Of a stretch of 64,000 nt of DNA, positions 55,801 through 64,000 are shown in pieces (position 1 is the first letter of the stretch; each line of letters opens with the position of its first letter). Source of the DNA: Variovorax sp. DXTD-1 (GTDB lineage: Bacteria > Pseudomonadota > Gammaproteobacteria > Burkholderiales > Burkholderiaceae_C); contig NZ_RWKH01000007.1 of NCBI RefSeq assembly GCF_003984625.1, forward strand, positions 155,744-219,743, in the 5' to 3' direction. The translations under genes were made by a program, and so were the position numbers. The notes beneath the pieces were generated by a model. That model did no database searches. It worked only from the letters and a program-made list of their open reading frames with translations, and was not told the DNA's origin.

Positions 55801-56048
55801 GCGAATCGCCACGGCCGCATCCCACGGGCCAGCTGCTCAAGCTGGGCGCGGCCCAGGCGGTGCTGTTCGTCATCGGTGCGCTGCTCGGCCGGTGGGTCGG
55901 GCTGCTGCTGGGCCTCGATGCCTTCGGCCCGGGCGGCTACGGCAACAAGGAGATCTTCGGCATCCTGCTGATCGGCCTGGGCGGCGGCGGCGGGGTGCAG
56001 ATCGCACGCGCCTGGTATGTGCGCAAATACGGCAATCCGAGAAGCTGA
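55797..56048 (+). CDS. small membrane protein in the MoxR operon
   Basis: The 83-residue protein has two membrane segments (about 15-40 and 52-70), with Gly-rich turns between and after them. I do not recognise a family. Its ATG overlaps the moxR stop (ATGA), so it is translated with the ATPase. It may be a membrane partner of the MoxR/VWA pair; this is a guess from position. Confidence 0.75.
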   Translation: MSESPRPHPTGQLLKLGAAQAVLFVIGALLGRWVGLLLGLDAFGPGGYGNKEIFGILLIGLGGGGGVQIARAWYVRKYGNPRS

Positions 56049-56066
56049 AACTCAGGGGTGTGTGAG

Positions 56067-56663
56067 ATGGCGTTTGTCGAACCTGTCACGCTGAAGGCGC
56101 GCGACCTGGCCCTGGTGCCGCTGTCGCTCGACCATGAAGAGGGCCTGCGCGCCGCCGCGGCCGACGGCGAGCTCTGGAAGCTGCGCATCACCTCCGTGCC
56201 CGAGCCGCACGAAACCCGCGCCTACATCGAAGCCGCCCTGCAGGGGCGCGAAGCCGGCCACCGCTTTGCCTTTGCCGTGACCGAGGCCGAAACCGGCACG
56301 GTGCTCGGCAGCACCAGCTTCCACGACATCCTGCCGGCCGTGAAGCGAGTCGAAATCGGCTACACGTGGTACGCCAGGCGCTGCCAGCGCACGCATGTCA
56401 ACACCACCTGCAAGCTGCTCCTGCTGGCGCATGCCTTCGATACCCTCGGCTGCAACGTGGTGGGCTGGCGCACCGACAATTTCAACTTCGCTTCGCAGCA
56501 GGCCATCGAGCGGCTCGGCGCGAGGAAAGACGGTGTGATTCGCGGGCACGCCATGCGCCGCGACGGCACGATCCGCGACACAGTGATGTACAGCCTGCGC
56601 GCAGGCGAGTGGCCCGAAGTGAAGGCGCAGCTGCGCTATCTGCTCGACAAGCCCCGAAGCTGA
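56067..56663 (+). CDS. GNAT-family N-acetyltransferase (RimJ/RimL-like)
   Basis: The 198-residue protein has the acetyl-CoA fold of the RimJ/RimL type: LKARDLALVPLSLDH at the start, a VLGSTSFHDI beta strand, and an EIGYTWYARRCQRTHVNT segment where the CoA loop sits. The ATG at 56067 has AGGGG about 8 bases before it; a GTG at 56058 is less well placed. It lies between the small membrane protein and the VWA gene. The substrate is unknown. Confidence 0.87.
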   Translation: MAFVEPVTLKARDLALVPLSLDHEEGLRAAAADGELWKLRITSVPEPHETRAYIEAALQGREAGHRFAFAVTEAETGTVLGSTSFHDILPAVKRVEIGYTWYARRCQRTHVNTTCKLLLLAHAFDTLGCNVVGWRTDNFNFASQQAIERLGARKDGVIRGHAMRRDGTIRDTVMYSLRAGEWPEVKAQLRYLLDKPRS

Positions 56664-56688
56664 AGGGAAGCCCCAGGAAAGGCCCGCC

Positions 56689-57876
56689 ATGCTGATCGAT
56701 TTCTTCTATACGCTGCGTTCGGCCAAGCTGCCGGTGTCGGTCAAGGAATACCTCACGCTGCTCGAGGCGCTTCAGGCCGATGTGGTGGGGCCCAACTCCG
56801 ATGGCGCCTGCGGCATCGACGACTTCTACTATCTCTCGCGCACCGCGCTGGTCAAGGACGAGAAGCACTACGACAAGTTCGACCGCGCCTTCGCCGCGTA
56901 CTTCAAGGGCGTCGAGATGCTGGCCGACTTCACCAAGGAAGTGCCGCTCGACTGGCTGCGCAAGACGCTGGAGCGGGAGTTCACCGCCGAAGAGAAAGCC
57001 AAGATCGAGAAGATGGGCTGGGACGAACTCATGGAAACGCTCAAGAAGCGCTTCGAGGAGCAGAAGGAGCGCCACGAGGGCGGCAACAAGTGGATCGGCA
57101 CCGGCGGCACTTCGCCCTTCGGCCACGGCGGCTACAACCCGCAGGGCATTCGCATCGGCGGCGCGGGCAAGAACAAGAGCGCGGTGAAGGTGTGGGACCA
57201 GCGCGCCTACAAGGACTACGACGACAGCCAGGAGCTGGGCACGCGCAACATCAAGGTGGCGCTGCGGCGGCTGCGCAAGTTTGCGCGCGAAGGCCACGAC
57301 GAAGAGCTGGACCTGGACCACACCATCCACTCCACCGCGGCCAATGCAGGCTACCTCGACATCAAGATGCGGCCGGAGCGCCACAACAACGTGAAGGTGC
57401 TGCTGCTGATGGACGTGGGCGGCACCATGGACGAGCACATCCAGCGCGTGGAAGAGCTGTTCTCGGCCGTAAAGACCGAGTTCAAGCACCTGGAGTTCTA
57501 CTACTTCCACAACTGCGTGTACGACTTCATGTGGAAGAACAACAGGCGCCGCTTCTCCGAGAAGTTCGCCACCTGGGACATCCTGCGCAAGTACAACAAG
57601 GACTACAAGCTCATCTTCGTCGGCGACGCGACCATGAGCCCGTATGAGATCCTGCAGCCCGGCGGCAGCGTCGAATACAACAACGAAGAGGCCGGCGCCG
57701 AGTGGATCCAGCGCCTGACGCACGCGTTTCCGAAGTTCGCCTGGATCAACCCCGAGCCGCAGGGCGTGTGGCAATACCGCCAGAGCATCGCGGTGATGCA
57801 GCAGCTCATGTCCAACCGCATGTACCCGCTCACGCTGCGGGGCCTCGAGGAAGCGATGCGAATGCTTTCGAAGTAA
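56689..57876 (+). CDS. CoxE-like von Willebrand A protein
   Basis: The 395-residue protein has a helical N-terminal region (1-150), a Gly-rich stretch (about 130-165) and a C-terminal VWA domain (about 235-395). The metal-site motif reads DVGGTMD where DxSxS is usual: two Ser become Gly and Thr, a form seen in CoxE-type proteins. It is the likely partner of the MoxR ATPase encoded 0.9 kb upstream. Targets of such pairs range from carbon monoxide dehydrogenase to other metalloenzymes; none is encoded here. Confidence 0.87.
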   Translation: MLIDFFYTLRSAKLPVSVKEYLTLLEALQADVVGPNSDGACGIDDFYYLSRTALVKDEKHYDKFDRAFAAYFKGVEMLADFTKEVPLDWLRKTLEREFTAEEKAKIEKMGWDELMETLKKRFEEQKERHEGGNKWIGTGGTSPFGHGGYNPQGIRIGGAGKNKSAVKVWDQRAYKDYDDSQELGTRNIKVALRRLRKFAREGHDEELDLDHTIHSTAANAGYLDIKMRPERHNNVKVLLLMDVGGTMDEHIQRVEELFSAVKTEFKHLEFYYFHNCVYDFMWKNNRRRFSEKFATWDILRKYNKDYKLIFVGDATMSPYEILQPGGSVEYNNEEAGAEWIQRLTHAFPKFAWINPEPQGVWQYRQSIAVMQQLMSNRMYPLTLRGLEEAMRMLSK

Positions 57877-57948
57877 GCCGGCGCGGGTCGGGCGGATGTG
57901 TTTCCGGATGCTTCCGGAGCCCGCTCGCCTTGCTGTCAAAATCCGCCC

Positions 57949-59886
57949 ATGTTCAGGGTGGTCCCAGTCTTTGCGCCGGCATGGTTGCCGGCTTTGCTTT
58001 TTTGCGGCGTCATGCTTTTGCAGGGGTGCAGCCTGCTGCCCAAGAAAGACGCGGCCAAGGACTCCCCTGCGCCGGCACTGGTACGCAGCGGCGATGCGGC
58101 CGCCACGTCCACTGACGAAGGCGCCAAGGAAGGCGAGAAGCGCGGCGGGCGCGACGCCTTCACGGTGGACGTTCGCGGGCCGGCCGCGGTGCGCGAATAC
58201 CTGGCGCTGCACCTGGACATCCAGCGCTACCGCACGCTCGACGACCTGGGCGCCACCGAGATCTCGCGGCTCATGGTGGCCGCGGAAGCCAATGCCCGCG
58301 AGCTGCTCGGCACGCTGGGCTACTTCACGCCCACGCTGACGCTGGAGCTCAACGAAACGCCGGCCAGCACCAAGGCCCCGCGCGAGATCGTCATTACCGT
58401 GCAGCCCGGCGAGCTCACCCGCGTGAGCACGGTGCAGATCAGCTACGGCGGCCAGATTGCCAGCGACCCCACCGCCGAGGCCCAGCGCGATTCGATTCGC
58501 ACCGCTTGGGCGCTGCGGGCCGGCCAGCCCTTCACGCAGCAGGGCTGGGACAACGCCAAGAACACGGCCTTGCGCAGCCTAACCGCCAAGCGCTTTCCCA
58601 CCGGCAGCATCGAGGTGAGCCGCGCCGAGGTCGATGCCGACCGGCAGGAGGTGCGGCTCAGCGTCAGGTACCAATCGGGCCCGGCTTACCGCTTCGGCCC
58701 GCTCGTGCTGCGCGGCGTCGAGCGCTACGACGCCGACGGCGCGCGGCGCATCGCGCAGCTCCCCACCGGCACCGACTACGACCAGCAGAAGCTGCTCGAC
58801 GCCCAGCAGCGGCTGGCCAGCAGCGGTTATTACGACTCGGTGTTCCTCACGCTCGACACGGAAAGCGGCACGCCGCTGGCCGCCCCCGTGATCGCGCAAC
58901 TGCGCGAAGCCCCGATGCAGAAGGTGGTGCTGGGCGCCGGCTTCACCACCGACAACGGGCCGCGGCTGTCGATCGACCACATCCACAACCGCCTGCCGCT
59001 GCTCGGCTGGCGCGCCGTGTCGCGCCTGTCGGTCGACCGGGACATCAAGTCGCTCGGCACGGAATGGAACGCCATCCCCGACGACACCGGCTGGCGCTGG
59101 TTTGCCGGCGCCGAACTCAAGAGCGAGACCTCCGGCAGCTACGTGGTCGACAGCGGCCGCGTGCGCAGCGGGCGCAACAAGTCGAGCGGCCACATCGACC
59201 GCAGCTACTTCCTGCAGTACGACTACGCCCAGAACCGCGGCACCAACGCCCCGCCATCGGCCTCCGCCGTGACCGCCAACTGGGGCTGGACCGGCCGCTA
59301 CTTCGACGACAACGCCGCGCCCACACGCGGCTACGGCCTGGCGCTCGAGCTTGCCGCGGGCTACACGCTGACGGGCGAACAAGTGCCTTTCACGCGCACC
59401 TATGCGCGCTGGCTGGGCGTGCTGCCGCTGGGCTTTGCGAACGGCCGCGACGCCGCCACGCTCGCGCGCCGCAGCCGGTTCCAGCTGCGCGCCGAAGCCG
59501 GCGCGGTGAGCGCCAAGGAAAGCGCGCAGATTCCCTCCACGCTGATGTTCCTGACCGGCGGCGACACCACGGTGCGCGGCTACAGCTACCGCCAGATCGG
59601 CACCGTGCGCAGCGACGGCCAGATCGTGGCGGGCCGCTACCTGGGCGTGATGAGCCTCGAATGGCAGCGGCCCTTCGTCTACAACGACAAGCTCACCGAG
59701 TGGGAAAGCACCGTCTTCGTCGACGCGGGCGCAGTGGCCGACAAGCCCGGGGAGCTCAAGCCCAAGGTTGGCGTGGGCGTGGGTGCGCGCTGGCGCAGCC
59801 CGGTGGGGCCGGTGCAGGCCGACCTTGCCTATGGCGTGGACACGAAGAAGTTCCGCCTTCACTTTCGCCTGGGCTTCACCTTTTGA
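57949..59886 (+). CDS. tamA: TamA-like Omp85 protein with a lipoprotein-type signal
   Basis: TamA with TamB helps move or insert outer-membrane proteins and lipids. The 645-residue protein has POTRA domains (about 60-330) and a C-terminal barrel (about 335-645) with the FTGGDTTVRGY-type loop (here LTGGDTTVRGYSYRQIG) of Omp85 proteins. The N-terminal signal ends in LLQGC (Cys27), a lipobox, which is not usual for proteobacterial TamA. A run of about 35 polar residues follows, as in lipoproteins. The ATG at 57949 begins the signal. tamB follows 14 bases on. Confidence 0.9.
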   Translation: MFRVVPVFAPAWLPALLFCGVMLLQGCSLLPKKDAAKDSPAPALVRSGDAAATSTDEGAKEGEKRGGRDAFTVDVRGPAAVREYLALHLDIQRYRTLDDLGATEISRLMVAAEANARELLGTLGYFTPTLTLELNETPASTKAPREIVITVQPGELTRVSTVQISYGGQIASDPTAEAQRDSIRTAWALRAGQPFTQQGWDNAKNTALRSLTAKRFPTGSIEVSRAEVDADRQEVRLSVRYQSGPAYRFGPLVLRGVERYDADGARRIAQLPTGTDYDQQKLLDAQQRLASSGYYDSVFLTLDTESGTPLAAPVIAQLREAPMQKVVLGAGFTTDNGPRLSIDHIHNRLPLLGWRAVSRLSVDRDIKSLGTEWNAIPDDTGWRWFAGAELKSETSGSYVVDSGRVRSGRNKSSGHIDRSYFLQYDYAQNRGTNAPPSASAVTANWGWTGRYFDDNAAPTRGYGLALELAAGYTLTGEQVPFTRTYARWLGVLPLGFANGRDAATLARRSRFQLRAEAGAVSAKESAQIPSTLMFLTGGDTTVRGYSYRQIGTVRSDGQIVAGRYLGVMSLEWQRPFVYNDKLTEWESTVFVDAGAVADKPGELKPKVGVGVGARWRSPVGPVQADLAYGVDTKKFRLHFRLGFTF

Positions 59887-59900
59887 CCCAGCACGCACGA

Positions 59901-62900
59901 ATGCAGACGGACGCCGAACCCCAGCCCGACAAGCCAGCGCCGCGCGCACGGCGCTCGCGCACGCGGCGGGTGCTGCGCGCGCTCGGGTGGACTGCCGCGG
60001 GACTGCTCGCGCTGGTGCTTGTGCTGGGCGCGGGCACGTGGTGGTGGCTCGGCTCCAACCAGTCGCTGGCGTTCGCGCTGGCCAAGGCCGCGCGCTACCT
60101 GCCCGCCGGGCAGACGCTCGAAAGCCGCGATGTCACGGGCTCGCTGCGCACGGGCGGGCGCATCGGCTGGCTGCGCTGGCAAAGCGAGAAGCTGGCGGTC
60201 GAGGTGCACGAGGCGGACATCGGCTGGCACCTCGCGCCGCTGTTCAAGCGCAAGCTGCAGCTGGGCGAAGTGCACGCGGCGCGGCTCGTCATCGAAAAGC
60301 GCGGCCCGCCGAGCGACACGCCCACCGAGCCGCTCGAGCAGCTCGCGCTGCCCATCGAGGTCGACCTGCCGTTTCGCATCGACCAGCTGCAGTGGGCCGG
60401 TCCGCCCGCGCTCCAGGCCAACCAGCTCGCGGGCAGCTACCGCTACACCGGCGCCGAGCATCAGCTGGAGGTCAAGGGCGTCGACATTGCCGAAGGCCAC
60501 TACAGCGCGCGCGTGAAGCTGCAGGGCCCCGCGCCCATGGCGATCGACGCCACGCTGAACGGCCGCGTGAAGGCACCGCTGGCAGAAGGACGCAGCATCG
60601 ACGTGCTGGCCGAAGCGGCCATCAAGGGCACGCTTGCCGGCACCGACGCGCGGCTGCTGGTCGCCGCCGAGCTGAAGCCGGCCGAGCCCGCCGCGGAAAA
60701 CCCGATGGAAGCAAAGCTGCAGGCCAACATCGCGCCCTGGCTGCCGCAGCCCGTCATCGACGCCAAGGCCGACCTGCGCAACGTGGATGCGGCCGCCCTG
60801 TGGCCCGGCGCACCGCGCACGCGCCTGACGGGCACCGTCGAGCTGCAGCCCGACGCAGCCGCCGGCGCATCGGCCTGGCAGGCCTCGGCCAGCATCCGCA
60901 ATGCGGTGCCCGGGCCCTGGGACAACGGCGCGCTGCCGCTCGAGCAGGTGGAAGCGCGCGTGGGCTTCGACGGCACCAACTGGACGATTCCCGGAGCCAC
61001 CCTGCGCACGGGCGGCGGTCGCATCGAAGCAGAGGGCCGCTGGAGCCCCGCGCCCGCGCCATGGCAAGTGCGCGCTACCGTGCGCGGCGTGCGCGCCGGC
61101 CTGCTGCACAGCGAGCTGTCGGGCGCGCCCATCAGCGGCACGGCCACGGCGCAGCAGCGCGAAGACACCATCGGCTTCGACCTGGCACTGCGGGCCGAAG
61201 GCGGTGCCGGCAGCAAGGCGATGCCCGGCTTCGGCCTGGCCCGCGCGCTTGCGCAGGGCCAATGGAAGAACCAGGTGCTCGACCTGCGCACGCTGCGCCT
61301 GGAGGCCGAGGGCGCCAGCATCGAAGGCAAGCTGCAGGTGCGCGTGGCCGAGCAGGCCGCAAGCGGCAAGCTCGACCTGGCGTTGCCGGGCGGCGGCGCG
61401 CAGCTCGAAGGCCGCATCGCGCCGTCGCAAGGCGGCGGCGACATCACCGCACGCATCGACGACGCCGACGCCGTGCAGCGCTGGATCGAAGGCCTGCCCG
61501 AAATGGCGAACGTGTTCGCCGGCAAGACGGCCAAGGGCTCCGCGCGGCTGGATGCCAGCTGGCAGGGCGGATGGCAGACCATCCAGCGACGGCTCGAGAA
61601 CCCCGGTGCGCCGGCCCAGCGCGGCGCGGCCGAACCGAGCCTCAAGGCCACGCTCGGCGTGCCGCGCCTCGACCTGCGCATGCCGGCGGCCAACGCAAAT
61701 GCCAATGCCAATGCGGCAGCCACCACGGTTCAATTGAAGGACGTGCGTGCCACCCTCGACGGCAGCCTGGCGCAGGCCACGCTCGCGCTGCAGGGCGAAG
61801 CCGCCACCGGCACGCAAAGGCTCACGCTCGACGCCCGCGCGAGCGGCGGCCTTGCGGGCCCCAACCATTGGCGCGCGGCCCTTGCCAGCCTGCGGCTGCA
61901 GGCCCAGGACAGCGCGCGGGTCAACACCGCGGGCACCGCCGCCGCACCGTGGACCGTGGAGCTCGGCCGCGAAGTCACCGCCACCATCAGGACCAGCGGC
62001 AGCGGCACCACCAGCCGGCTCGAGCTGGAAGCCTCCGCGGCCGACGCCACGCTGCGCGGGCCGGCGCCCGGCACCGTTCGCATCGAATGGCAGCCGCTGC
62101 GCTTCACACGCAGCGGCGCGGCGCCCAACCAGGCTTTTCGCGTGCAGTCGAAGGGCAAGCTGCAGGGCCTGCCGATGGCATGGGCCGAGGCTTTCGGCGC
62201 CAGCACCACCTTCAACGAACTGGGCGTGAGCGGCGACCTGATGTTCGACGGCGACTGGGACATCGATGCCGGCGCCACGCTGCGCGCGCACGCGCGGCTT
62301 GCGCGCCAGAGCGGCGACATCCGCGTGCAGGCCGGCGAAGCGGCCCTCGTCACGCGCATCACGAGCCGCGGCACCGGCACGGCCAGCGAGCGCACGATGA
62401 ACTCCGCCACGGCCGGCGCTGAGGCACCCAGCACGCCCGCCGGCCTGCGCCAAGCCGAGCTGCGGCTCGATGCGCAGGGCCAGGCCGTGCGCGCCACATT
62501 GGCCTGGGACAGCGAGCGCGCCGGAAAGATCAACGCCGAGCTGAACACGCGCATGCAGCAGCGCGCGGGCGGCTGGCAATGGGCAGCCGATGCGCCGCTG
62601 GCCGGCAACGTGAAGGCCACGCTGCCCAACCTCGGCGTGTGGTCGATGCTCGCGCCGCCCGGGTGGCGCGTGGCCGGCACGCTGGATGCAGACGCCGTTC
62701 TGGCAGGCAACCGCGCGGCACCGCGCTGGAACGGCACGCTCGGCGCCGACAAGCTTGCGCTGCGCGCGCCGGTCGAAGGGCTCGACCTGCGCGATGGCCG
62801 CCTGCGCGCCTCGCTCACGGGCGAACGCATCGAGATCACCGAGTTCACGCTCAAGGGCGGCGCCGGCAGCACCGCGCGCATCGCGGGCCAGAGCGGCAAT

Positions 62901-64000
62901 CGCAGCACGGCGGCCAGCGAAGCCGGCACCGATGGCGGCTCGCTCACCGCGCGCGGCGACATCGGCTGGGGCGCGGCCAGTTCGTCGAGCACGGGCATCC
63001 GCATGGCCCTGCAGGCCGACCTGCGCGCGCTGCGCGTGCTGGTGCGCACCGACCGGCAGGTCACGCTCTCGGGCAACCTGCAGGCGCGGCTCGACAACGG
63101 CCAGTTCAACGTGCGCGGCAAGCTCAAGACCGACCGCGCCGTGATCATCCTGCCCGACGAGACCGCACCCAGCCTGGGCTCCGACGTGGTCGTGCGCTCC
63201 GCCGCCAAGGACCGCGAAGCGGCGGAGCAGGCCCAGCGCGATGCCGCGCGCAATGAGGCGCAGGCTGCCAAGCCGCAGACCGCGAAGCCGCCCGATATCG
63301 TGGTGAACTTCGACCTGGGCGACGACTTCGCGGTGCAGGGCCGCGGCATCACCACCCGGCTCGAAGGCGACCTGGAAATCCGAAGCAACCGGCTCAATGC
63401 GCCGCCGCGCATCACCGGCGAGGTCAGAACCGTCAAGGGCCAGTACCGCGCCTACGGACAGCAGCTCGATGTGGAAACGGGCCTCGCGCGCTTCAACGGC
63501 CCGTTCGACAATCCGTCGCTCGACATCCTCGCCATTCGGCCCAACATCTCGCAACGCGCCGGCGTGCAGATCACGGGCACCGCGCAGGCGCCGCGCGTCA
63601 AGCTCTACTCCGAGCCCGCGCTGTCGGATGCGGAAACCCTTTCGTGGGTGGTGCTGGGCCGCGCATCGGCCACCAGCGGCGGCGAATCGGCATTGCTGCA
63701 GCAGGCGGCTCTTGCGCTGATCGGGCATGTCAGCAAGAGCGGCAGCGGCGGCAGCCTGGCCAGCCGCTTCGGCCTGGACGAACTCGGCTTCAAGGGGCCG
63801 GGCAACGGCGGCGACCTGCGCGAGTCGGCCGTGACGCTCGGCAAGCGGCTCTCGAAGGATTTCTACCTCACCTACGAGCGCAGCGTGGGCGGCACCTTCG
63901 GCACCCTCTTCATCTTCTACGACCTGACGCAGCGGCTCACATTGCGCGGCCAGGCCGGCCAGACGAGCGGGCTCGACCTGATCTACACGCTGAAGTACGA
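59901..64000 (+). CDS. tamB: TamB, translocation and assembly module (3' end outside window)
   Basis: At least 1366 residues are encoded. An Arg-rich N-terminus leads into one membrane helix (about 28-52), then a very long repetitive beta region typical of bridge-like lipid-transport proteins, and the C-terminal DUF490 domain in the last 350 residues (DIVVNFDLGDDFAVQGRGITTRLEGDLEIRS-type strands and a DAETLSWVVLGR segment). The frame is open to the last base, reading IYTLKY at the end, so the stop is probably just beyond. The start ATG lies 14 bases after tamA; a TTG overlapping the tamA stop at 59883 is possible. Confidence 0.93.
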   Translation, partial: MQTDAEPQPDKPAPRARRSRTRRVLRALGWTAAGLLALVLVLGAGTWWWLGSNQSLAFALAKAARYLPAGQTLESRDVTGSLRTGGRIGWLRWQSEKLAVEVHEADIGWHLAPLFKRKLQLGEVHAARLVIEKRGPPSDTPTEPLEQLALPIEVDLPFRIDQLQWAGPPALQANQLAGSYRYTGAEHQLEVKGVDIAEGHYSARVKLQGPAPMAIDATLNGRVKAPLAEGRSIDVLAEAAIKGTLAGTDARLLVAAELKPAEPAAENPMEAKLQANIAPWLPQPVIDAKADLRNVDAAALWPGAPRTRLTGTVELQPDAAAGASAWQASASIRNAVPGPWDNGALPLEQVEARVGFDGTNWTIPGATLRTGGGRIEAEGRWSPAPAPWQVRATVRGVRAGLLHSELSGAPISGTATAQQREDTIGFDLALRAEGGAGSKAMPGFGLARALAQGQWKNQVLDLRTLRLEAEGASIEGKLQVRVAEQAASGKLDLALPGGGAQLEGRIAPSQGGGDITARIDDADAVQRWIEGLPEMANVFAGKTAKGSARLDASWQGGWQTIQRRLENPGAPAQRGAAEPSLKATLGVPRLDLRMPAANANANANAAATTVQLKDVRATLDGSLAQATLALQGEAATGTQRLTLDARASGGLAGPNHWRAALASLRLQAQDSARVNTAGTAAAPWTVELGREVTATIRTSGSGTTSRLELEASAADATLRGPAPGTVRIEWQPLRFTRSGAAPNQAFRVQSKGKLQGLPMAWAEAFGASTTFNELGVSGDLMFDGDWDIDAGATLRAHARLARQSGDIRVQAGEAALVTRITSRGTGTASERTMNSATAGAEAPSTPAGLRQAELRLDAQGQAVRATLAWDSERAGKINAELNTRMQQRAGGWQWAADAPLAGNVKATLPNLGVWSMLAPPGWRVAGTLDADAVLAGNRAAPRWNGTLGADKLALRAPVEGLDLRDGRLRASLTGERIEITEFTLKGGAGSTARIAGQSGNRSTAASEAGTDGGSLTARGDIGWGAASSSSTGIRMALQADLRALRVLVRTDRQVTLSGNLQARLDNGQFNVRGKLKTDRAVIILPDETAPSLGSDVVVRSAAKDREAAEQAQRDAARNEAQAAKPQTAKPPDIVVNFDLGDDFAVQGRGITTRLEGDLEIRSNRLNAPPRITGEVRTVKGQYRAYGQQLDVETGLARFNGPFDNPSLDILAIRPNISQRAGVQITGTAQAPRVKLYSEPALSDAETLSWVVLGRASATSGGESALLQQAALALIGHVSKSGSGGSLASRFGLDELGFKGPGNGGDLRESAVTLGKRLSKDFYLTYERSVGGTFGTLFIFYDLTQRLTLRGQAGQTSGLDLIYTLKY

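Noticed and set aside
59859..63728. 1289-residue minus-strand frame opposite tamB
   Set aside because: Composition is Arg/Ala/Gly/His-rich with no domain, and tamB on the other strand has clear family features.

Overview
The window is high-GC, densely coded DNA from a betaproteobacterium. The gene set (split pca pathway with an IclR and a LysR regulator, a Bug-type TctC binding protein, DUF4148 and DUF1841 proteins, a Tad locus, SoxR) and a GC-rich double-hairpin intergenic repeat fit Comamonadaceae, most likely Variovorax or a close relative. That assignment is inference from gene content, not from a database search.

Region 1 (0.2-9.1 kb): a DUF4148 protein, then a sigma54-driven RNA-repair operon on the minus strand in the order rsr (Ro60 ring protein), two tandem Y RNAs, rtcB (RNA ligase), a zinc-ribbon protein, an RNase Z, a nucleotidyltransferase and rtcA (RNA cyclase). 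The last four genes are joined by 4-bp ATGA overlaps. The activator gene rtcR is divergent. Between them lie a near-perfect -24/-12 promoter, a consensus IHF site and candidate activator sites. The second Y RNA is a tRNA mimic in permuted order, with its acceptor-like stem closed by a GCAA tetraloop.

Region 2 (9.2-17.6 kb): a lipoprotein hydrolase and an ornithine cyclodeaminase-like enzyme; a small ORF behind a -24/-12 match; then a thiol/peroxide-stress cluster of ohr, histidine kinase and dipZ (minus), a divergent response regulator, and a TlpA-like thioredoxin. The ohr/regulator and thioredoxin upstream regions share an almost identical two-box element. A SoxR gene and two SoxR-type boxes follow.

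Region 3 (17.7-25.2 kb): pcaIJF with an IclR regulator (lower beta-ketoadipate pathway), a TctC binding protein, and a TPR protein plus L,D-transpeptidase pair.

Region 4 (25.2-50.9 kb): a complete Tad/Flp pilus locus (flp-cpaABCEF-tadBCD-DUF3613-tadEF-tadG) ending in a sigma54 activator with a receiver-like N-terminus. Converging on it is a seven-gene minus-strand operon: a large Asp-Ala/Gly-Leu repeat surface protein, an OmpA-like lipoprotein, a toroid/MurF-like fusion, a small membrane protein, and a type I secretion ABC protein, adaptor and TolC. The surface-protein gene has a strong -24/-12 promoter. Its upstream region and that of flp carry the same GTTACGTAAC palindrome followed by a further GTAAC. 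The activator between the two operons is therefore a good candidate to control both.

Region 5 (51.1-64 kb): DUF1841, pcaQ with divergent pcaHG (upper beta-ketoadipate step), a diheme cytochrome c, a MoxR/VWA operon with a small membrane protein and a GNAT enzyme, and tamA-tamB. tamB runs off the window end.
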